Below, piece by piece: positions 10,549 to 20,749 of a stretch of DNA of 64,000 bases. The notes beneath the pieces are model-generated. The model saw nothing but the letters and a program-made list of their open reading frames with translations, made no database searches and was not told where the DNA came from. A program made the position numbers and the translations under genes. The stretch lies in contig OZ021730.1 of NCBI GenBank assembly GCA_963978545.1, positions 8,997,796-9,061,795 on the forward strand, written 5' to 3'. Within the stretch, counting starts at the first letter, position 1. Every line of letters begins with the position of its first letter. Source of the stretch: Linyphia triangularis. Taxonomy: Eukaryota; Arthropoda; Arachnida; Araneae; Linyphiidae.

Positions 10549-11180
10549 AAAATAAATTAAAGAGAAGTTCGGACACTAGAATCCCACCCACCATGGAGTC
10601 CTCAATATCAGGGACAGTGCACACCGGCAAGCAACAAAAACCAAGAAAAGAAAAAAATAGCAACTGAACTGTTACGCACGGCATAACACTATCAGGTTCT
10701 CTAGTGTCTATACGCGACCGGCTCGTCCCTGTAGATGTCTCCACCCTTAACGAGATTCCCAGTAGACGAGCCGGTCGCTTGATCCCAAGCCGCCGACGAA
10801 GTCGGACGACCAGCCGATTGATGCACATGGGACCAATGTACACCTCCCGTTTATCTGAAGCAAGGGCCAAAGTAGTGTATTAGGACAGTATGTCGCCCCT
10901 CAACTACCAGGATCCCCCTTTCCAGAGACACGGGTCTCCACGCACGGCAAACACGTGGGTGATTAAATGCCCGAGAGAAGCTGATAGCAACAGAGCGGCA
11001 CAAAGCTTCTCAAGGGGAGCCCTCACCTCTGAAGAGGTAACCACAACGAGGGAAGAAAGAAGTCAAACGATAAATACAAAACCAAAACGAGAAGATAAAA
11101 CAGAAGGAGGGATAGATCACTGGGGCGCCCCGGGGTTGTGAAGCCCGTATTTACTTATAGAAAGTAAACCCCCTGAGGGG
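10549..11180 (-). promoter_or_regulatory. L2 5' UTR with conserved paired stem and short upstream ORF
   Basis: About 630 bases are shared, at high identity, with the 5' UTRs of C (14435-14987) and F (39924-40556), so this is a defined leader and not flanking DNA. All three begin at the RNA 5' end with CCCCTCAGGGGGTTTAC and a short hairpin (TTTACTT...AAGTAAA). Inside, GCGACCGGCTCGTC (10714-10727) is a perfect inverted match of 10765-10778, and CCGACGAAGTCGG forms a small hairpin next to it. A 68-codon frame exists in C and F but is interrupted upstream here. LINE promoters are usually internal to this region, so it probably holds the promoter too. Confidence 0.75.
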
Positions 11181-13213
11181 GATCCTTGGCATGAGATTTG
11201 CAAATCATCAACATACAAAGTTCCATGAACAAAGGGTGAAAGAACATGAAGGATGTTGCTGATGTGTAGATTAAAAAGGGTGACACTTAAAACACAACCT
11301 TGAGGAACTCCCTCAGATTGGTTAAAATAATTAGAAAATGAAGCTCCAATGCGAACTCGAAAAACACGAGATGATAAAAAAATTTGAATAAAAAGGGGCA
11401 GATTACCCCTAAAACCAAAATTAAATAGAGTTTGCAGGATACCATACCGCCACGTATGATCATACGCCTTCTCAATGTCGAAAAAGATTGAAACTAGATG
11501 ATTCCTCTGCACAAAGGCATTGCGAACATCTGTTTCTAGTTTCACGGTGTTATCAAGAGTGGACCGTCCTCGTCGGAATCCACTCTGAAAAGGTGAAATG
11601 CATCCATCTTTTTCCAACATGTAAGAGAGTCGGGCGTTTACAATACGTTCAAAGGTCTTACAGAGGCAGCTCGTTAAAGCTATCGGTCGATAGTTCAGAG
11701 GATCCTTGGGATCCTTTCCAGGTTTCAGAATGGGGATTACTATAGCTTCCCGCCACAAGGTAGGAAAGATGTTCTCCTTCAAGATTCGATTAAAGAGAAA
11801 AAGGATGTTAAAAAGAGAATCTGGACTTAAATGGCGAAGCATTTGGTAACTGATCCCATCTGGACCTGGACTGGTGTTATGTGCTTTAGATAAAGCACTC
11901 TTCAATTCATACATCTTAAGTTCACAGTTGTAGGAATGTTCAATATTGCTTTTGAAATTAATTCCAGCCCGTTCAGCGCGATTCTTAGTCACTAAAAATG
12001 TAGGACTATAAGAATCGGAACTGGATACACTTTCAAAAGTTTCACCGATAAGGTTAGCAATATCTTCAGGGGAAGAAAACACAGCAGCTCCGGTTTGAAG
12101 TATCGGGCAAGAATACTCCGGATACAAACCGTTGGCTGCTCTAACCTTCTTCCACAACTGTTTACTTGATGTTTCAGATGTAATCGAAGACACATAACTT
12201 ATCCAAGAATCTTTCTGACTTTGACGTCTAATCCTACGAGCAACTGCCTTAGCCTTTTTAAAGGCGATAAGGTTTCCTGTAGTTGGGTATCTGCGGAAGA
12301 TACCCCATAGCTTCTTTTGCTTCTTGTATGCAGATTGACAGTCTGCATTCCACCATGGTTTATAGTGTCGCAGTGTTTTAGTTGAGGTCTTAGGAATAGA
12401 GGAGTCAGCAGCATTTAAAATTGCTTCAGTGACATTTTGGACAGCAGTATCAACATCCTCACTATTCACCATTGTTTCTGTTATAATAGCCAACTCAGTA
12501 AATTTTTCCCAATTTGCCCTATGGTATTTATATGTTGGTAGGCGGTTGGTCACGCTACCATTACCAGTATGGGAAATGATAATAGGGAAGTGATCACTGT
12601 TATGTAGATCACTCCCAACAGCAAAATTCAAGTATGGCAGCAGCACAGGGGAACAAATGGCTAAATCAAGTGAGTGGAATGTTCGTGTGGGTTCATGGAA
12701 ATACGTTTTCTCCTCGTTATTCAGGAGACAGAGACAGTGATCAGAAAGCAACTTTTCAATCTGTCTCCCACGAGGGTTCGTATTGTCATTACCCCACATA
12801 GTACTGTGTCCATTAAAGTCACCGAGCAGTAAAAATGGTGCTGGAAGCTGATCAATAAGGTCATTCAGCTCCTCTTGGCGGATGATAGCATGTGGCGGTA
12901 GGTATAGGCAACAGACTGTGAGAAGGGACTGTAAATGAAGTCTCGCAGCCACAGCCTGTAGAGATGTGCGTAGTGTGAGTACAGTGCTGGGATAATCATG
13001 AGAAATAAAGAGACATACTCCTCCAGACACTGTATTACTACGGATAACATCTTTCCTAATGCAGCTATACCTACGGATCTTAGATGTATATGAATCCTTC
13101 AAGAGGGTTTCTTGAAGGGCCAAACATGCTGGATGGTAAAGTGAAATAATGTTCTTCACATCATCCTTCCTAGACCTAAAACCGCGACAATTCCAAGAAA
13201 CAAAAGAAGCCAT
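11181..13213 (-). pseudogene. LINE C ORF2, N-terminal two thirds (endonuclease and RT)
   Basis: Starts with a good ATG (MASFVSWNCRGFRSRKDDVK) that overlaps the ORF1 stop as TAATG, the classic stop-start overlap of several LINEs, suggesting termination-reinitiation. The endonuclease has GDFNGHSTMWG and NSDHFPI. The RT has YRPIALTSCLCK, SPFQSGFRRGRSTLDN, QGCVLS and catalytic YVDD. The frame runs into the L2 insertion right after YVDDLQISCQGS; downstream residues encoded to 11117 come from the L2 5' UTR. Its continuation lies at 5300-4550. Sequence divergence from L2 marks a separate subfamily. Confidence 0.88.
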
Positions 13214-14434
13214 TAACTATTGAGTGAAAATATTAAAGGAGGGTTGGAATCTTCACTGATGTCTTCGTCATCAGATGGGTGAAGATTCACCACATCCGTA
13301 TCCTTAAAAGAGCGAAGAATGTTGAAAGGGTTAGAGGGCTTCTCTCGAGAAGGTCCCCCTTTTGCAGATTTAAGCTTCAATGTCTGCAAAGCTTTGGATT
13401 TTGCAGAAGATTTCTTTAAAATCGTTGGTCGTTTAATAATCTCTGTAGATGACCGTTGAGGTAATTTAATGAGAGATGATACAGGAGAGTCTGTTTGTGT
13501 GCTTTTGCTGCTGAATGTTTTTTTCAAAACATCAGCATAAGCAACACCAACACGTGGAGTTCTCAATTCAACAATTTTTTTAGCATCGAAATACGACTTA
13601 TTTTGGTTTACTCGCACTGTCTGGATTTCTTTCTCTTACCCACTGTGGACATGATCGAGAATATGATGGATGTGTGCCATCACAGTTGACACACTTCTCG
13701 GGTGCTTTGCAGTTAGCACTATCATGTCCAATACCTGCACAACGTGCGCATATTTCCGTTTTCCCATGGCAAGCTGTTTGCGAGTGACCAAATTTCTGGC
13801 ACTTGAAACAGCGTAAAGGGTTCGGAATATACGGACGAACATTGCAATTCAGATATCCGGCTTTTACGTGCGACGGTAAAGTGGGTAAGTCAAAAGTTAG
13901 GATCAAATGCTTAGTGGGGATGATATTCCCATCTCGTCGTATTGTTATGCGGTGAACGGCCGAAACGTGTTGATCACGTAGGTGATCAAGAATCTCGTCC
14001 TCCGCTGTATGGTAAAGGTCCGACTCGGACACAACACCACGAGATTTATTAAGAGATCCATGAGCTGTAACAGTTACAGGGAATGTTCCAAAATTGTCGA
14101 TTTTTAATATGCTCTTGGCTTGTTGATCATTGCGGACCTCCACTAACAGATCTCCAGACTTCAGTTTTTTGACTGAAGCTGTATCTCCAACGAATGATTT
14201 CAAAGTCTTCTCAATCAGAAAAGGAGAAACCTTTTCGAAAGAACCCTCCACTCGATGTACAATAAAGAATTTAAGAGAAATTGGATGTGATGAAGAGACT
14301 TGTCTTTGTTGCTCCCCACCAGGAGGAAAAAAAATAGCAGATTTATTTTCCATGAAAGTAGGAATAAAAAATTCGGGCACTAGAGTCCCACCCACCATGG
14401 AGTCCTCATTATCGGGGATAGAGCCTGCCGGCAA
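13213..14434 (-). pseudogene. LINE C ORF1, gag-like zinc-knuckle protein, one frameshift
   Basis: Likely starts at the ATG near 14352 (MENKSAIFFPPGGEQQ). Conserved N-terminal domain (FFIVHRVEGSFEKVSPFLIE, KKLKSGDLLVEV, GVVSESDLYH) is followed by zinc knuckles CFKCQKFGHSQTAC, CARCAGIGHDSANC and CVNCDGTHPSYSRSC. A one-base frameshift near 13610, just after the third knuckle, separates the Lys/Ser-rich C-terminal part (13213-13617), whose frame ends in the TAATG overlap with ORF2. Role as in L2 ORF1. The first 27 residues of the long open frame are probably 5' UTR. Confidence 0.85.
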
Positions 14435-14987
14435 GCAACAAAAATCATAAAAGAAAACAAAATATCAACAGAACTGTTACGCACAGCATGACTCTATCGG
14501 GTTAACCAGTGCCTATACGCGAACGACTCGTCCCTGTAGAAGCCTCCACCCTTAACGAGGTTCCCAGCAGACGAGCCGGACGCTTGATCCCTAGCCGCCG
14601 ACGAAGTCGGACGACCAGCCGATTGATACACACGGGACCAATGTGCACCTCCCGTTTATCTGAAGCAAGGGCCAAAGTAGTGTATTGGGGCAGTATGTCG
14701 TCCCTCAACTACCAGGATCCCCCTTTCCAAAGACACGGGTCTCCACGCACGGCAAACACGTGGGTGATTTAATCCCCGAGAGAAGCTGATGGCAACAGAG
14801 CGGCACAAAGCTTCTCAAGGGAAGCCCTCACCTCTGAAGAGGTAACCACAACGAGGGAAGGAAGAGAAGCCAAACAATAAATACAGAACCTAAGAAAGAA
14901 GGTAAAACAGAAGGAGGGATAGATCACTGGGGTACCCCGGGGTTGTGAAGCCCGTATTTACTTATAAAAAGTAAACCCCCTGAGGGG
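14435..14987 (-). promoter_or_regulatory. LINE C 5' UTR
   Basis: Homologous to the L2 leader over its full length. The paired arms are 14519-14532 and 14570-14583, with 12 of 14 positions pairing (one a wobble) in the RNA sense. A 68-codon upstream ORF (14502-14708, starting MRDDILPQYTT, with an Arg-rich middle) is open here. The element begins at the CCCCTCAGGGG motif. Confidence 0.75.
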
Positions 14988-16871
14988 TCATCTGATAAGA
15001 TGGTGTTGACGCGTACTTGGAAGACTCTCCGAGAAAGGAAATTCTCAATAAAGAGTGGTAAATTTCCTCTGAGACCTAAATTATGTAGGTCTCTGAGGAT
15101 ACCATATCTCCAAGTACGGTCATAGGCTTTCTCCATGTCGAAAAAATACAGACACCAAATGATTCCGCTTGACAAAAGCCTCCCGAATGGTTGTTTCAAG
15201 GAGGAGCAGGTTGTCAAGTGTACTTCTCCCACGGCGGAAACCACTCTGAAACTGAGAGAGACAATTGTTATTTTCTAAATAAAACAGAAGACGGGCATTG
15301 ACCATTTTTTCAAGTAGCTTGCATAAGCAGCTGGTCAAAGCTATTGGTCTGTAGCTAGAAGGACTCTTAGAATCTTTACCTGGCTTGACTATTGGAATTA
15401 CAAGAGCACGTTGCCATGCTGACGGAAATTTATTTTCCCGCCAGATCTTATTATACAGCTTGAGAATGAACTTGAGTTGGAGAGGGTGGAGATGTTTCAG
15501 CATACTATAATGGACTTCATCAGGATCAACAGCCGAGTTGCGAGTGTTCGAAAAAGCTCGCATTAACTCGGCCACGGTGAAATCAGCATTATAGTCTTCC
15601 AACTCAGTAGATGTAAAGTTTAATTTAGTTTTCTCAGCATTACGTTTAACAGTGGCAAACGGCTCTTTGTAATTCGAGTTGCTGGATACTTTTGCGAACG
15701 AGTCAGCCAGAGTATCAGCAATACCTTTAAGGTCTGAAACAATTCCCAGATCTGTTTCTAGGACAGAAATAGAGTGTCTTGGGTATTGGCCCTTTATTTT
15801 ATTTACTTTATTCCAGACCCTTTTAGAAGAGGTATCCGATGTTATAGTGCTGACATAACGCATCCAAGAGTCCTTCTGGCTATGCCGGCGGATCCTACGG
15901 GCTTCAGCTCGGGCATATTTTAAGGCGATGAGGTTGGCTTCAGTGGGACATCGGCGAAAAATGCCCCAAGCCTTCCTCCGCTTTTTATGTGCATTTTTAC
16001 AGTCGTGATTCCACCATGGTTTCGGAATTTTCGGTAGATTTGTAGATGTTATAGGTATGGAAAAACGAGCATCTTCCAATATGGCACGGGTGATAGAATT
16101 TACCGCTTCATCGATATCATCTTGGTTCACCATCTCGTCAGAGAACTGGACGAGGGAAGAAAACTGTTCCCAATCTGCTGATTCAAATATAAAACGAGGA
16201 GCGCGAACAGAGGGAACAGCACCAACTCCTAGCATTTCCAGACGGACGGGGAAGTGATCACTGTGGAAGAGATCCCGTCCGACATGAAACGACCATGGAT
16301 GTAGGAGAGATGGAGAACACAAGACAATATCGATGGCGTGAAACGTCCTCGATGGGGTGTGGAAGTATGTATGTTGCCCATTATTTAGGAGATATAGATT
16401 TTGGTCTTCTATCATTTTTTCAATATTTCTTCCACGTTGATTTATATCTGGGCTACCCCAAAGAGGATTGTGGCCATTGAAGTCCCCCATTAAAATAAGA
16501 GGGGGAGGAAGCTGGTCACAAAGCCTGTCTAATTCTGATTGTCGGATGTTACGATTAGGGGGGAGATATATTGAGCAAACTGTTGTTAATATATTTTTAA
16601 CAGCGCCTCTAACGGCAACAGCTTGTAAGTTGGTAGAGAGCGATAGCGGGGTGGATGGATTGCTATTACATGTAAATATAGCAACACCACCGCTAGCTCG
16701 GTCGCCGCTGATATAGTCCTTACGTAGGGGACTATACCCCCTAACAAGAGAGCTCTGAAAAGGCTTCAAGAGAGTCTCTTGCAAACAGAAACAAACAGGT
16801 TTGTGTAAATCTACGAGATGTTTTATATCTACCGAATTGTGGTGGAAACCGCGACAATTCCAAGAAAACAT
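14988..16871 (-). pseudogene. LINE D ORF2, N-terminal part, frameshifted
   Basis: Begins with a true ATG (MFSWNCRGFHHNSVDIKHLV) ten bases after the ORF1 stop; L1, L2 and F have CTC or CTG at the aligned codon. The endonuclease shows GDFNGHNPLWGS and SDHFPVRLE; the RT shows YRPIALTSCLCKLLEK and QFQSGFRRGRSTLDN. A frameshift near 15150 moves the FFDMEKAYDRTWRYGIL segment into another frame. The gene is cut by the insertion of C within VRVNTILSD. Not functional. Confidence 0.86.
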
Positions 16872-16879
16872 ATTGAATG

Positions 16880-17838
16880 TTACTTGGAAAGATTAGCGAT
16901 CCGCCGGTCTAGTGACCTACTTCTTGGTTGAAGAAGTTTAGGGATCTCGAGGCCTGGGTCGACCTCCATGTCACCTGGGTCAAGACCCGAGATGACATCA
17001 GTTTCGTCATCAGTTGATGGTCCCGATGACACTGATTTTTCTCCCTTTGTTTTAATTTTTCGTTGTGTATTATATTGGATTTTAGATTGCACTTTACTTT
17101 TTAGAATTTCTCCAGGTTTATTTGAAAGCTTCATTTCTGGTAGTTTCTTATTTTTTTTGGGTTTGACAAAAGTTTTGGGTGGGTTTTCTATTGATCTTGA
17201 TTGGTTGGTTGTATTCAGATTATCTGGCGCCGTCAGCAACACGAGGGCTATAATGCGCCGAAACATTCGTCATTAGACAAGCCAACATACATTTACAAAC
17301 ACCCATGCCTAACACGGGACTCGAACCCGCAACCTCGCGGTCTAGAAGCCAGCACGCTAACCACTATACCGTTTGGTCGGCTCTATTGATCTTGAAGTAC
17401 CGGGAATAGGGTTTGTTTGGGACGAAAGGGTACTGTGTTTGGCGGGTAAAGAAAAGCACTTAAGTTGTTCGGGTGACATTTGGGTTTTCGGGATGTGGAT
17501 ATCTGTTTGAGTGGCCATAGACTTTACTTGGTTTGGTTTGGAGGCAATTGCTTTAGATATTGTTTTGGCCATAGAATTTTCTGTTGTATTTACATATATA
17601 GTTCGGGCTTCCGGATACGAGATGTTACTGTTGGTTTTTATTTCTTGAATTGTCTTTTCTTTTAAGTATTCTTTGCACGTTCTGGAAAAGGATGGATGCT
17701 TTCCAGAGCAGTTTACGCAGGTGGGCTCAGCTTTGCAGCCTTCGCTTTGATGTTCAGTGCTGCCACACACTGCGCAAACTTCGTGATCACTTCTGCATGT
17801 AATTTTTGAATGCCCGAACTTTTGACATTTAAAGCATC
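16880..17838 (-). pseudogene. LINE D ORF1 C-terminal part, interrupted by a SINE
   Basis: The zinc-knuckle region (CAVCGSTEHQSEGC, then CVNCSGKHPSFSRTC) lies at about 17650-17838, followed by the Lys/Thr-rich tail. The reading frame is broken by the SINE at 17201-17381, whose TSD lies inside the ORF, and resumes at 17200. It ends with the family signature (GLEIPKLLQPRSRSLDRR) and a TAA at 16880. The N-terminal half is missing through 5' truncation. Confidence 0.83.
17201..17381 (-). repeat. tRNA-derived SINE in D ORF1
   Basis: SINE of about 180 bp, 5' end on the right. The head has Pol III boxes (TAGTGGTTAGCG as A box, GGTTCGAGTCC as B box) and looks most like an Arg-TCT tRNA, tentatively. 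The tail ends with the LINE-like GGCGCC...TGCGCC block and (AACC)n. Target-site duplication TCTATTGATCTTGA (17187-17200 and 17382-17395). Confidence 0.92.
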
Positions 17839-19330
17839 GGATATCAATTTGGTAAAAGAGTAAAGAGAGCTTATTTTTCGGATGTTGAAATTTAGGTGTT
17901 TAGAAACGTTTAATTAATATGACGCACAATATATACTTTATACGTAAATGACGAATTACGTGTATATTACTGTGTATTTGACATACTACAAATATGTCAC
18001 CTACTGAACTTTGAAGTTGTCCAATTGTTAGAAAATTTGTCCGTTTTTTATCTGAGATTATTGTACGTACTCTGCGGATGACTTAATTAAAAAATTTACG
18101 ACTATTTTTTTAACAATTGCAATTAACATATTCTAATTTGTAAATAAAGTAAAATAAACCATTCAGTTGAGAATTTATGGAAATTGATACCTGTAACAGT
18201 ACGGGAGATTATCCACAATTAATATTCTTTAAAAAAAAAAAATTTTTTTTTGGAAACTACTCCACACTGTTTGTGTATTGAAAACAACTTATTTTGGAAA
18301 TACATAACTTGCATGCAATAGCAACCTATCCCCTTCACACACCTCCCTTTTTCTTGAAAAATATTTATATTAAGCCTTGTATTATTTTAATTATGAATAT
18401 TTATATTTTCTCAATAAATTCCATTTTATTATGTAAATAAGTACTTTTTGCTAGTTTTCGCTTTCTTCGTCAAATAGTTTTAATTGAACCGAGTTAAAAA
18501 AACCTAACGCAACTAAGTTTGCTTTCCATGACGAAAGTTAAGCTCAATTACTCAGTTTCACTTTTAATAAAACTGGAAAGTATCTAAAATATTATATTAT
18601 AGAAATTACATTAAGAAATACTTATTCGGAAGACTAAAGAAAATAGTCCTCACTCCACTACAGATGCTTTAAAAAGTTCCAGTATCACATATTCCGAAAC
18701 TGAATTGTGAGGAATAATATTTTTAACTTTCTTTTTTTAAAAAAAAGCTAGATTTTTTAATATTGAGAATTTTCATACACTTTTAGTTCTACTTTTTACA
18801 TAAGATTATTAAATGTATTTGTAAGGAATTGAAATACATCTTTCTGTAGATTTTGCTAATGGATATTATTTGTAAATTTTGTTTGTCCTTGTTTTTATAA
18901 TTTTAAGTAAAATATATTATAACTTACTCAACATACATTTAAATAATTGCTACTTGACAAAAATCAATATATCAATAATAACAAATACTTAATTTTCTAT
19001 AGATTATTGAAAGAATTTAAAAGTCTAATATTTTATGTCATTGCACTTGCATATTAAATATAACAGGACCTAAACCTTAATTGAGATTCCAATCAATACG
19101 GCAATATTTGTAACAGTGGGATTCATAGTAACATTTGTTGTAAAAGCAGCACTAAGTCTATTATATATTAAAAAATAAAATAGCGCAACGCAGTGAAAGG
19201 GAAAGAAAGACGCATTGAAAATGTAAGTGTAAAATAACGTTACAGAAGCAGGAAGAGAGGTATTAAGATATTAAAAATATTTCTAATCTAAATTAAGCTA
19301 GCTCTAAGACAAGCTAGAAAGAACGGTGTT
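17839..19330. other. AT-rich non-coding stretch
   Basis: About 1.5 kb of AT-rich sequence with homopolymer runs and no open frame or RNA gene that I can support. It separates the LINE nest from a MULE relic; the 5' flank or terminal repeat of that MULE may lie here, but I could not identify it. Confidence 0.6.
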
Positions 19331-20749
19331 TTGCTTGAACATTGTAATTACTTATATGCTATGAATAAGACTACCGAAGATGCAAAATATTATCGCTGCC
19401 GATATCGAAGTTGCAAGGCCCGTGGTACTTTAAAAAATGGTATTTTTCTGAGTGATGAAGAATCACACAACCACGAGCCGGATTCATCTGCAATCATTCG
19501 TAGAAGGCGAAGCAAAAAATGACAGAGAAAGCAAAGGAAAATCCTGTTTTGCCTATCAACCAAGTGTTTCATGAAGTAATGGCAGATGAAAGGCGGCAGC
19601 TTTCAAAGCTATTCACAGAAGAAGAAATCGGCGTTTCCTTACCTTTTTTCAATAACGTTAGATCGACAATTGCTGCGGCCAGGAGACAAATTGTACCAGC
19701 TCAACCACAGAGCAGAGATCCAGCTAAATGGAATTTGGAACTTTTTTGAGGGTGAAGAATTCGTTCTCATAAATTGTGGTGAGGATGATAAAATTTTGGT
19801 TTTCGGGACTTCCGAGGCAATTAAAATAATGTGTGATGCAGAAAGAATATTCATGGATGGAACTTTTTATGTTGCTCCATCACTCTTTGCTCAACTCTTC
19901 ATGCCATGTGGAATGGCCAAATGTTTCCTGTGGTGTATGTTCTGTTGCCAGACAAAATGCAGGAAACCTACACTAGACTCTTGCGTGAACTGCAAGTCAT
20001 TGCATTGAAACTGGGAATGATATTCTACCCGAATCTATTTACGATGGATTTTGATTGTTTGTTTGTTTGTTTAGGCTTTTTATGGCGCAAAGGCAACACA
20101 AGGGCCATACACGATGGATTTTGAAGCAGCTGTAATTGGATCGGTAAAGACGACATTTCCAGATGCCACCATCAAATGCTGTTTCTTTCATTACACGCAA
20201 TGTATTTGGAGGAAAACGCAAGAGTTTGGATTGCAGGTGTCCTACAAGGAAAATGTTGAAGTGAGAAGAGTAGTTAGAAGAATTGCTGCAATGCCTCTTC
20301 TGAACATTTTACACATAGACCAAGCGTGGCTTGTTATCCACGCGGAAGCTCCACAAATTCCGGGTGTGAACCAGCTAATCGAATACTATGTGAACACTTG
20401 GTTAAACCCTGATACGTGCAATTTCGAAAGGTCGATCTGGAACATTCATGGCTTACCGGGTGATCGAACAAATAATAAGCTAGAAGGTTGGCATCTTGGA
20501 CTAAAAAGGATAATGAAAAAAGCTCACCCGAATTTATTCGAGTTCGTTGAAGGAATTAAAAAAGATCACGAAAAGACTAAAAGCACCTTGCTCTTGCTGC
20601 AGAATGGGCAACCACCCAAGAAGCAAAGAACAAAATATTGTCGAATTAATCAAGCAATAATGAATGTAACGTATCTGTACGATATGGGATATAAGACACC
20701 CATACAATTTTTAGATTCTGTTTCGAATCAACTTCATCTTAAGAATTAA
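19331..20749 (+). pseudogene. FLYWCH/MULE-type transposase relic
   Basis: Fragments of one Mutator-like transposase in three frames. 19331-19522 encodes a FLYWCH-type zinc finger (YYRCRYRSCKARGTL ... SHNHEPDSS). 19519-20008 covers the start of the DDE domain with the first catalytic Asp in MDGTFYVAP. From about 19900 the frame changes again (FPVVYVLLPDKMQETY), reaching TMDF, where a 56-bp LINE end is inserted. 20114-20749 continues (second Asp in MDFEAAVIGS; CCFFHYTQCIWRK; NNKLEGWH with the likely catalytic Glu). At least three frame breaks plus the insertion make it inactive. I did not find its terminal repeats. Confidence 0.85.
20055..20110 (-). mobile_element. 56-bp 5'-truncated LINE 3' end
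   Basis: A minimal retrotransposed end: TTTG repeats, then TTATGGCGCAAAGGCAACAC and AGGGCCATAC, matching the 3' terminus of the LINE group. Perfect duplications ACGATGGATTTTGA flank it (20041-20054, 20111-20124). It interrupts the MULE transposase frame. Its (AAAC)-like tail differs from the (AACC)n of L2. Confidence 0.85.

Larger units (their letters stand above)
5301..11180 (-). mobile_element. Full-length non-LTR retrotransposon L2 with 14-bp target-site duplication
   Basis: A 5.88-kb LINE on the minus strand, flanked by perfect copies of GATCCTTGGCATGA (5287-5300 and 11181-11194). From its 5' end it has an approximately 630-bp 5' UTR, ORF1 (458 codons), ORF2 (1192 codons from the first ATG, open 35 codons further upstream), an approximately 190-bp 3' UTR with a GGCGCA...TGCGCC stem, and an (AACC)n tail. 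The target is the ORF2 of element C, which resumes on both sides in the same frame. Perfect duplications and two open ORFs suggest a young, possibly competent copy. Domain order EN-RT-RNase H puts it in the I/LOA-like part of the APE LINEs; the exact clade is unsettled. Confidence 0.92.
4550..14987 (-). mobile_element. Non-LTR retrotransposon C, split by L1 and L2
   Basis: A related but distinct LINE subfamily on the minus strand. Its 5' UTR starts at 14987 with the group's CCCCTCAGGGG end. ORF1 lies at 13213-14434, ORF2 begins at 13213 and is cut at 11181 by L2, resumes at 5300-4550, and is cut again by L1. The RNase H part and 3' end must lie left of the window. The C 5' end abuts the ORF2 of element D (14988), so C itself inserted into D. 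Confidence 0.85.
14988..17838 (-). mobile_element. Non-LTR retrotransposon D, 5'-truncated, split by C and a SINE
   Basis: Oldest member of the nest. It retains the last part of ORF1 (from the first zinc knuckle, near 17838) and ORF2 to the middle of the RT at 14988, where element C begins. The 5' limit is abrupt near 17838 (homology stops just after the codons of CFKCQKFGHS). A SINE lies in ORF1. Confidence 0.82.

Noticed and set aside
14509..14772. Plus-strand ORF of 87 codons in the LINE C leader
   Set aside because: Antisense to the conserved LINE 5' UTR; it mirrors the minus-strand structure and has no protein features.
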